Of a DNA stretch of 64,000 nucleotides, positions 38,917 to 45,197 are shown one piece after another. Position numbers and translations under genes: made by a program. The stretch lies in IMG/VR virus record IMGVR_UViG_3300044630_005137, positions 42,227 to 106,226 of that record. One strand, written 5' to 3'. Origin of the DNA: a virus. Each line of letters opens with the position of its first letter. The first letter of the stretch is position 1. Below the pieces are notes generated by a model. That model did not search any database and was not told where the DNA came from. It was given only the letters and a program-made list of their open reading frames with translations.

Positions 38917-39665
38917 TCTATCTCCAATGCTACTTCTTTTTTAGCAGTTTGATCTGGTCCAGGCTTTAGTCTTTCACCTCTTGCTTTAAGTTCTGCCCAA
39001 AGCTCTGCGTCCTCTGCCTGTCTTTTTCTTTGATCTGCTATATCGGTTTCCCACATAGCCTGCTTTTCTTCGCTATAAACAGCCTCTTCATTATCCCAAA
39101 ATGATCCTATAGTTATTCTTGTTCCTTTAGTAATCATTTGTACTTCATGTATATTGTGATGACCTCCAGCAAATGCTGCTAGCATTCCAGTTTTTGGCTG
39201 CAAAGAAATATCATGATCTCTAAAGTTTAAAACGCCACCTTCAAAATCATCATTTAAATAAAGAAATGCTGCCCACTTGCTTCTTTCAAAAGAATTATAC
39301 TCTGGTGAGTCTATTGGTGTATTGTCTGAATGATAACCAGCGTATGCTCCCTCTACCCATTTTTGTGCATGATAGCTAACTAGTCTAACTTTATCACCTC
39401 TACATATCTCTGTAGCTTCCTGTATTTTATCTTGAAGTGTAATAAAAAAATCAGGCGATAAACCAAACTTTTCTTTATCTTCATCGTCTGGCAAGTTAGA
39501 TGCAAATGAGTCATAAAATGATATTGGTGCCCACGGAAGAGTTCCTTTTTCTACAGAATGTTCCCAGTATTTAATAACTTTTTCGCAATCTTCTGGACTA
39601 AGAAAGTTTTCAAAAAACACTATGTCTTCTTTAATTCTATTTTGATTTTCTAAATTAAATGTCAT
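38913..39665 (-). CDS. 2OG-Fe(II) oxygenase, 250 aa
   Basis: His112-x-Asp114 (GYHSDNT), His173 (HHNIHEV) and Arg183 (GTRITIGSFW) form a full site. The motif LYLNDDFEGGVLNFRDHD is present. Here Arg rather than Lys binds 2OG, as in several P4H-type enzymes. The C-terminal 60 residues are a charged helical tail (AMWETDIADQRKRQAEDAEL) not seen in its neighbours. That tail may dock it to a partner protein. It overlaps both adjacent oxygenase genes. Confidence 0.87.
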   Translation of the reverse strand: MTFNLENQNRIKEDIVFFENFLSPEDCEKVIKYWEHSVEKGTLPWAPISFYDSFASNLPDDEDKEKFGLSPDFFITLQDKIQEATEICRGDKVRLVSYHAQKWVEGAYAGYHSDNTPIDSPEYNSFERSKWAAFLYLNDDFEGGVLNFRDHDISLQPKTGMLAAFAGGHHNIHEVQMITKGTRITIGSFWDNEEAVYSEEKQAMWETDIADQRKRQAEDAELWAELKARGERLKPGPDQTAKKEVALEIE

Positions 39666-40509
39666 TTAAATTAATCCTTTCTAGCTTTTTAAGTTCATCA
39701 TAGTTTATTGTTTGATAAGCTCCAGACTTTCTTTCTTCTTTAGTTCTGGCAATTTCCATTTCTTTCCATATCTCTTTACCATAAAGCTTTTCGTTTTCTA
39801 GCCATTCTTTCGAGCCAGGATAAAATCTTACCCAATGATTTCTTACAAAATATTTAGGTGTGCCCTTTACCTTTTCAACTCCATGCATATAGAATTGACC
39901 AGCATCAGAAAGGAAATCTGGGTCTCCTGCTGGGAACAAAAGTACATCACCCTTTTCTGGCTTGTAATAGAATGTTTTGTTGTCTACCAAGAATGTCAGG
40001 CCACCGCCTTCGTAATCTCCATTTAAATACATTGTACATGTAAATGTAAACTTGTATCCTCTAAAGTCATGATAATCTCTCTGATAGTCTGTGTGTACAT
40101 GCATAGCGAGATCGGACTCTTCTATACCGCCTTCAACTTCATACTTGCATATAGAAGGACCCATTCTTTTCCATAGTTGAGTTAGAGATCCTTCTTCTTC
40201 ATTAAAAACTTCAGCATCACGATCAATTGGTACACCAAATGTTTCTGCATACTGATTTGTTGTTTTATCAAATACTTCAATTAGCTCTTCCCAGCAAAGT
40301 CTTTCTAGTGATGTTCTTTCAGAAGATTCAACAGAGTTGTCAAACTGATCCGCCTCTTTGCCAAAAGTATACCAACCATGCCAATTTAAAGCAGATCCTT
40401 CTGGGTTCTTTTCAGAATCCATAATTGTTTTTGTTAACAAATCAATATCTTTCCAGGGATTTTTGAATACCCATATTTTTGGGTATATCTCTCTATATTT
40501 AAGTGTCAT
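39655..40509 (-). CDS. 2OG-Fe(II) oxygenase, 284 aa
   Basis: The site is His139-x-Asp141 (HVHTDYQRDY) and His209 (FYMHGVEKV), with a basic residue in GTPKYFVRNHW (Lys219 or Arg223). A long insertion (EEEGSLTQLWKRMGPSICKY) precedes the first His. The N-terminus starts YREIYPKIWVFKNPWKDIDL. The C-terminus carries about 60 extra mostly charged residues. It overlaps the next gene upstream by four bases. Confidence 0.85.
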   Translation of the reverse strand: MTLKYREIYPKIWVFKNPWKDIDLLTKTIMDSEKNPEGSALNWHGWYTFGKEADQFDNSVESSERTSLERLCWEELIEVFDKTTNQYAETFGVPIDRDAEVFNEEEGSLTQLWKRMGPSICKYEVEGGIEESDLAMHVHTDYQRDYHDFRGYKFTFTCTMYLNGDYEGGGLTFLVDNKTFYYKPEKGDVLLFPAGDPDFLSDAGQFYMHGVEKVKGTPKYFVRNHWVRFYPGSKEWLENEKLYGKEIWKEMEIARTKEERKSGAYQTINYDELKKLERINLNDI

Positions 40510-41195
40510 GGCTTTATATCACCAGTATGCTCAAGTATCTGCCAAAAGAATGGTGACGTATATCTTCCTCCAGAAATAATTGGTCTAACTCCGTGAATAT
40601 AACCTTTATCACCTGGGAAAAAGTATGCTGATCCGCCAACGGGTTTAAATTCTATTCCTTGAACAGGGAAAAACAATTCTCCTCCTTCGTAATCATCGTT
40701 AAAATAAAATAATGAAGCGATATCGTAATGAGGAAAATCATTAGGTGTACCTGCGTCTGGGCCTTCATGCAGCTCTTTGTCTGCATGAGGATCTTGTCTT
40801 GATCCTACAGGCCATCTAACAATTGCTGGTCCTGTAGCCTGAACCTTTACATTAAAAAACTTTTCTACCTCTACTTGCAGTCTTGATATAAGATTATCAA
40901 CAACATATACAATATCTGGATCTGCGGAAATTTCCATAGATTTACGTGTGCAAACTCTATCGAACCATGCGTTTGCATCATAGATTACTGTACCATTTTC
41001 ATTTACGTGAGAATCAGTAATATCCCATGTTTTATTGGTTTTTGCAAAGTTGGTGAGTCTTGTTCTTTCTTGGTCTGTTAAAAAGTTTTTTAGCTCTACA
41101 ATATTTTCTGGACCTGTGCCAAAAAAGCCAGATGGTGTTATGGACCCTAGAGATCTGTAGTCATGAGTGTTATTAGTATTTAATCTTTGTTCCAT
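40506..41195 (-). CDS. 2OG-Fe(II) oxygenase, 229 aa
   Basis: The ATG at 41,195 follows GAAGGAAG and the stop of the upstream gene. A longer frame to 41,297 lies inside that gene and is rejected. The site is His137-x-Asp139 (RQDPHADKEL), His201 (GYIHGVRP) and Arg211 (GGRYTSPFFW). Notable motifs are FYFNDDYEGGELFF and VRWPVGSRQDP. Its N-terminal region (VELKNFLTDQERTRLTNFAK) is typical of collagen-type P4H-like phage enzymes. Confidence 0.87.
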   Translation of the reverse strand: MEQRLNTNNTHDYRSLGSITPSGFFGTGPENIVELKNFLTDQERTRLTNFAKTNKTWDITDSHVNENGTVIYDANAWFDRVCTRKSMEISADPDIVYVVDNLISRLQVEVEKFFNVKVQATGPAIVRWPVGSRQDPHADKELHEGPDAGTPNDFPHYDIASLFYFNDDYEGGELFFPVQGIEFKPVGGSAYFFPGDKGYIHGVRPIISGGRYTSPFFWQILEHTGDIKP

Positions 41196-41196
41196 A

Positions 41197-41916
41197 TTAT
41201 TTATACTTCCTTCTTGTCCAAAATCTTTTTTTATAGACTCCACCTTCTGGTGTTCTAAAAATTTCTGATGTTTCCATTGCTTTTTGCATAATATCAATTG
41301 GCTTATGAAATATCAACTCTGATTCCCAGTCTTCCCTTTTAAATGGTATTATCTGCAAATATGGTGTTCCTGCAGGTACAATCCCAGCAAATCCATTTTT
41401 TATAAAAAATGGTATTAATCCAGATGTTGTAACCTTATCACTGTCTATTATACCACCGACTGTAAGCCAAGGTAAGTCAAAATGATTTATCGGCTGTATG
41501 TATAAGGAGCTATATCCTTCTGGAAGCTGTGGAGCCCAATTGGCATACCAATGAAAATGATTTTTTTCATAACCAGGAGGAACTTGAAATCCAGTAGACT
41601 CTGGTCTTTCTCCTACAAAATCATCAAATTTTAAAGGCACCTTTGCTTTTATCCTATTGTTTTTTTCATAAAATTCTATGTCGCATGGGGTTACAAGTGT
41701 ATATCCAGATGTAAATGTATCTAGCATGGCTGGACATGCTTTAAAGTTTAGCATTTTGCCGCCGTCTTTATTTGCATTAGAAACTGGATTCCCATAAAAA
41801 TCTTTTATATATATGTCAGCATCTTGCCACCACTTAGGAATAACTCTTGCAGCTGGGCATGGAGCGGTTTCGACATCATTGTAATGCTTGTTTGAATGAA
41901 ATATTATTTTGTTCAT
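41197..41916 (-). CDS. Unknown protein in oxygenase cluster, 239 aa
   Basis: The sequence starts MNKIIFHSNKHYNDVETAPC, with RVIPKWWQDADIYIKD and FKACPAMLDTFTSGYTLVTP-CDIEFYEKNN. It later has TTSGLIPFFIKNGFAGIVPA and a basic C-terminus (GGVYKKRFWTRRKYK). It shares a pattern (SGY/LGW...P-x-DIEF...IPFF/AW...IPANTP/VPAGTP...IIP) with the next gene, so the two are distant paralogues. Similar proteins appear near 2OG oxygenase genes in other phages, to my recollection. No catalytic residues can be named. It overlaps the upstream gene by four bases. Confidence 0.6.
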   Translation of the reverse strand: MNKIIFHSNKHYNDVETAPCPAARVIPKWWQDADIYIKDFYGNPVSNANKDGGKMLNFKACPAMLDTFTSGYTLVTPCDIEFYEKNNRIKAKVPLKFDDFVGERPESTGFQVPPGYEKNHFHWYANWAPQLPEGYSSLYIQPINHFDLPWLTVGGIIDSDKVTTSGLIPFFIKNGFAGIVPAGTPYLQIIPFKREDWESELIFHKPIDIMQKAMETSEIFRTPEGGVYKKRFWTRRKYK

Positions 41917-42647
41917 TGGGGTATTCCACAGCCTTCTGGTCCAGTTAAAGAAGTTTCATCATTTTTTAATCGTAACGATTTTACTTCATGAGATCCTATT
42001 TTATTGTTTTTATGGTCTACAGCATTTCTGTAAAAATCAGTCCACTTTCCAGATTTATTAATATCGCTAACAATTTTGCCATAGTCTTCTTTTGGAAAAA
42101 AATCTATTGGTAAATCCTTATATCCTTTTATTGTTGCTACTGAATTGTTTAAATTAGATAAAGATATTGGGATAATTGATGCAACTGGAGTATTTGCTGG
42201 AATAGTAATAACTTCATTGGCCTTTGTTATTCTCCATGCAATTGGAAAAGTGCCTTTAAAAAACGAAGTGCTTATTAGTGTTGTAAAAGGCCAAACACCA
42301 TCTATTGGCCAGTTTGGTGTTGGCATTGCTAGCATGCTTACATTTTCTTCAGTTTTTATAACTAAATTTGTATTAAAGCTAATTGTTGCATTGGCTCTTG
42401 ATGTTGAAACGTAATCCTTACCTTTTAAAACTTTAACGTGAGTGTCTGTTGAATCTGATATGCCGTCCCAAATAAATTCAATATCTACTGGAAAAGAAAC
42501 TCCCCATCCCAAGGTATTTGAAAGGCTTACTGGAAAACAATGATAGGCATGCTTATCAGATGTTTCATCCATCCATTCTCTTTTTACTCCTAGAGGCTGA
42601 ATATCTGCTGATTGATTTGGATAAACTTTGTATACATCAAAGTTCAT
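41913..42647 (-). CDS. Unknown protein (DUF6065-like), 244 aa
   Basis: The chain begins MNFDVYKVYPNQSADIQPLG with REWMDETSDKHAYHCFPVSL, then GWGVSFPVDIEFIWDG and VITIPANTPVASIIPISLSN. This resembles, from memory, the DUF6065 pattern of short beta-rich proteins with W-M-D and HCxP motifs. It is a distant relative of the 239-aa neighbour. It is co-translated with an oxygenase upstream (TAATG). A role in peptide or hydroxylated-substrate handling is speculative. Confidence 0.55.
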   Translation of the reverse strand: MNFDVYKVYPNQSADIQPLGVKREWMDETSDKHAYHCFPVSLSNTLGWGVSFPVDIEFIWDGISDSTDTHVKVLKGKDYVSTSRANATISFNTNLVIKTEENVSMLAMPTPNWPIDGVWPFTTLISTSFFKGTFPIAWRITKANEVITIPANTPVASIIPISLSNLNNSVATIKGYKDLPIDFFPKEDYGKIVSDINKSGKWTDFYRNAVDHKNNKIGSHEVKSLRLKNDETSLTGPEGCGIPQ

Positions 42648-43288
42648 CAGTACCCATCTTTCATTGATTTATCAGACATAAACTGTCTATAAAAAGACTC
42701 TGTATGAGTTGCATCGTTATAATCTGTCATAGTAACAATTGAATATTTTAGTCCAGATTTTACTGGAAGGGCGGCATGAGAGAACAAATATGTAGATGGG
42801 AATATATACAGATCTCCAGCCTTTGGCTTAATAGTTAAATCCAGTTTATCAAATCTTAATCCGCCTTCTTCATAATCATCATTAATATAAGCAACCATTG
42901 ATACTGTTGATATATATGACCAACCATGATCTGAATGATAAGAGAAATGTTGACCTTCTCCATATTTAATAAAATTCATTGCTTCCCAATATTTTAATTC
43001 AATATTGTAAAAAGAAGAATAATCATTTAATGCAATTGCCTGTGCATCATAAACATCTTGCCAAATTGCATCTACTTCTTGATTGTATTTATCAGGAATA
43101 TGGTTTTCAAATTTTTTCCATTTAAAGTCTACACAGTCTCTATAGTCAGGCATTTTTTCTCTATATCCGACGGTTGCTTCTTTCCAAGTATGCATTCCTT
43201 TAGAATCAAGTATTGCACTTTCAAGCCTGTTGATTATATCCATTTCTGGAGTAATTACATTTCTATAAACCCAAAGTCCTGGGAACAA
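42647..43288 (-). CDS. 2OG-Fe(II) oxygenase, 213 aa
   Basis: This is the shortest intact enzyme of the main cluster. The site is His118-x-Asp120 (FSYHSDHGW), His171 (FSHAALPV) and Lys181 (GLKYSIV). The motif YINDDYEEGGLRF is present. The start appears to be TTG at 43,288, four bases after the previous stop and behind AAGAAGAG. No ATG is available at that position. It begins (M)FPGLWVYRNVITPEMDIINR. Confidence 0.85.
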   Translation of the reverse strand: MFPGLWVYRNVITPEMDIINRLESAILDSKGMHTWKEATVGYREKMPDYRDCVDFKWKKFENHIPDKYNQEVDAIWQDVYDAQAIALNDYSSFYNIELKYWEAMNFIKYGEGQHFSYHSDHGWSYISTVSMVAYINDDYEEGGLRFDKLDLTIKPKAGDLYIFPSTYLFSHAALPVKSGLKYSIVTMTDYNDATHTESFYRQFMSDKSMKDGY

Positions 43289-43295
43289 CTCTTCT

Positions 43296-43538
43296 TTATT
43301 GTAAATTTTCTTTTCCCCATTTTCCTACAGGACATTCAGCTTCGGCAAGTTGAACTTTGATTGGCATAATACAATTACATTTTGAACATTGTGTAGTTTT
43401 TAAATAAAATTCGCAGCCTTTACAAATACTTAATCTATTTTCAGCAATCTTATTGTCTGAAACATGCCTATTGGGATCAAATATGTGCCATGGGCGTGTG
43501 TCACCTACGGCTTTTTTCCATTCTTCCCATTTAGACAT
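43296..43538 (-). CDS. Zinc-ribbon-like small protein, 80 aa
   Basis: The ATG at 43,538 overlaps the upstream stop (TAATG). The product (MSKWEEWKKAVGDTRPWHIF) contains PNRHVSDNKIAENRLSICKG, then C-x2-C/C-x2-C-type pairs (ICKGCEFYLKTTQCSKCNC) and AEAECPVGKWG. Four or five Cys can form a zinc ribbon. This pattern resembles the DUF6171 family seen near phage structural genes. It lies directly upstream of an oxygenase in the same operon, so a role in the modification system is possible. Confidence 0.65.
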   Translation of the reverse strand: MSKWEEWKKAVGDTRPWHIFDPNRHVSDNKIAENRLSICKGCEFYLKTTQCSKCNCIMPIKVQLAEAECPVGKWGKENLQ

Positions 43539-44026
43539 TATGCTGTGTAGGTAAAGTTTGTGCCGTCCCAAATGTAACCAACTGTTACGCTTGCGTCTTG
43601 ATCTATTTTTTTCAATGTTACATTTCCAGAAAATGCAGCTTCAAACTTTTCATCAAGTATGCTGCCTTTGATTGGAGCCATCATAAAAAATACTTTATTG
43701 TTGCATAACAAAGTATATCCAGAAAGAATTGATGTTCCATCTATAGAAGAATATCTTACCCCAGACTCCCCTTCAGTTCCTATAAATTCTTCTGGAATAG
43801 GATTTGGCAATGTAAAATTTAATCCATCCCATGTACTACCAATTAATAATCCAGGCTTTTCATTTGCTGCTTGGCCAACAATAGTGTAACCAGAGTTTAG
43901 GGCTTCATCAATCCTGCTAACTCTTTCTAAAGATTCTGGCGTTTCGTCTGAAACTCTAATAACATGAAAAACTTCATAGTTGTTATTATCAATTTCAACT
44001 AACATAGCGTATTTATGTACAGTCAT
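43538..44026 (-). CDS. Structural accessory protein with duplicated W-D-G motif, 162 aa
   Basis: First gene of the oxygenase operon, with its own strong promoter and ribosome site (AAGGAGA). The chain has two similar beta halves containing GSTWDGLNFTLP (residue about 64) and GYIWDGTNFTYT (C-terminus). The W-D-G-x-N-F-T motif is typical of short phage structural domains that follow fibre genes. There is no catalytic motif. A virion-related or tail-fibre accessory role is inferred. Confidence 0.55.
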   Translation of the reverse strand: MTVHKYAMLVEIDNNNYEVFHVIRVSDETPESLERVSRIDEALNSGYTIVGQAANEKPGLLIGSTWDGLNFTLPNPIPEEFIGTEGESGVRYSSIDGTSILSGYTLLCNNKVFFMMAPIKGSILDEKFEAAFSGNVTLKKIDQDASVTVGYIWDGTNFTYTA

Positions 44027-44053
44027 TTAATCTCCTTAATTATTATATAGTAC

Positions 44054-44083
44054 ATTTTACTATATATTTAATATTATTGTCAA
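44054..44083 (-). promoter_or_regulatory. Strong promoter TTGACA-18-TAAAAT for the oxygenase operon
   Basis: On the minus strand a perfect -35 (TTGACA, 44,078-44,083) and a good -10 (TAAAAT, 44,054-44,059) are 18 bp apart. It lies just after the (H/F)FPP-array gene and drives the leftward operon from 44,026. A leader of about 20 nt contains AAGGAGA. Confidence 0.75.
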
Positions 44084-44095
44084 TAGCGGTACTAT

Positions 44096-45169
44096 TTAGA
44101 ACTCGCATTGACATCCTCCAGTATAGAATCCAGACCATCCTGATCCGTATACTGCGGCACAGTTTCCACCGCAACCTCCGCCAACAAAGTGTGGTGGGAA
44201 GAATGGTGGGAAGAATGGTGGGAAGTGTGGTGGGAAGAACGGTGGGAAGTGTGGTGGGAAGAACGGTGGGAAGAACGGTGGGAAGAATGGTGGGAAGAAC
44301 GGTGGGAAATGTGGAGGGAAGAACGGTGGGAAGTGTGGTGGGAAGAACGGTGGGAAGAACGGTGGGAAGAACGGTGGGAAGAACGGTGGGAAGTGTGGTG
44401 GGAAGAACGGTGGGAAGTGTGGTGGGAAGAACGGTGGGAAGAATGGTGGGAAGTGTGGTGGGAAGAACGGTGGGAAGTGTGGTGGGAAGAACGGTGGGAA
44501 GAACGGTGGGAAGTGTGGTGGGAAGAACGGTGGGAAGAACGGTGGGAAGTGTGGAGGTGTAAATGTTTCTACAGTTCCAGTTGTTGTACCTAAAGATTGT
44601 CCATTTGCATTTGATGCGTAAACAGTATAAGTTTCAGAGTTTGGAGATGCTGTATCAAATGGAGATGTTGCTGCTGAGGATAAAGATCCCCGAATACTAG
44701 AAGTAATTTGAAAAGTAGTTATTGCGCTTCCACCAGTAGCATTTGCAGAAAAAGTAATTCTGTCATTTCCAGAAGCTGGGACTGGGCTTGGCCCAGGGGT
44801 ACTTGTTGAAACAGTTGCACTTGGAGCTTGTGGAACTGTGGTGGCAGTTATTGATCCAGATGTTGTTGCTTGAGATGAGCCAGCAGCGTTAGAGGCAACA
44901 ACTGTAAATGTATATGCCGTTGCACTTAATAATCCTGTAAAGGTATAACTAGTACTAGAAGTAGTTTGTGTTGTTGTTGCTGGGGTTGATGTAATGGTAT
45001 AAAGTGTTGCTGGGGGTGATGCGGCTGGCAAAGACCATGTAAGAGATGCTGCGCCATTATTATATGCCCGCCCAGTACCCACATTTGTTGCAGTTAAGGA
45101 AGTAACTGCACTTGGTTCTAAGAAATTATCCTGTGCTGAGGATTTTCTACCTATTTTCTTATTTGCCAT
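44096..45169 (-). CDS. FnIII-(H/F)FPP-array protein with Cys/Gly tail, 357 aa
   Basis: Residues about 15-110 and 110-205 are two fibronectin-III-like domains ([40 protein letters not shown]). Residues about 205-325 are 30 consecutive tetrapeptides FFPP or HFPP. The C-terminus is Gly-rich with five Cys ([17 protein letters not shown], then GGCQCEF). The array would give an extended, polyproline-II-type aromatic rod. The Cys could cross-link or bind metal. It lies directly upstream of the main oxygenase operon. Its units match those at 1,552-1,755 codon for codon. It is a candidate hydroxylation substrate (inference). Confidence 0.8.
   Translation of the reverse strand: MANKKIGRKSSAQDNFLEPSAVTSLTATNVGTGRAYNNGAASLTWSLPAASPPATLYTITSTPATTTQTTSSTSYTFTGLLSATAYTFTVVASNAAGSSQATTSGSITATTVPQAPSATVSTSTPGPSPVPASGNDRITFSANATGGSAITTFQITSSIRGSLSSAATSPFDTASPNSETYTVYASNANGQSLGTTTGTVETFTPPHFPPFFPPFFPPHFPPFFPPFFPPHFPPFFPPHFPPFFPPFFPPHFPPFFPPHFPPFFPPFFPPFFPPFFPPHFPPFFPPHFPPFFPPFFPPFFPPFFPPHFPPFFPPHFPPFFPPFFPPHFVGGGCGGNCAAVYGSGWSGFYTGGCQCEF
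44190..44557 (-). repeat. Tandem 12-nt repeat coding 30 (H/F)FPP units
   Basis: Units TTCTTCCCACCG/TTCTTCCCACCA and CACTTCCCACCG run without interruption. Pro before His is coded CCA and Pro before Phe is CCG, with rare single changes (GGAGGG at 44,311 and GAATGG variants). The G-rich strand is the plus strand. The same DNA units occur at 1,552-1,755. Confidence 0.95.
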
Positions 45170-45197
45170 TTATTTAGCCCCTATCTTTATTTTTTAA

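Noticed and set aside
41195-41297. N-terminal extension of the 229-aa oxygenase (34 aa)
   Set aside because: It lies inside the upstream gene in another frame. The ribosome site fits the ATG at 41,195.
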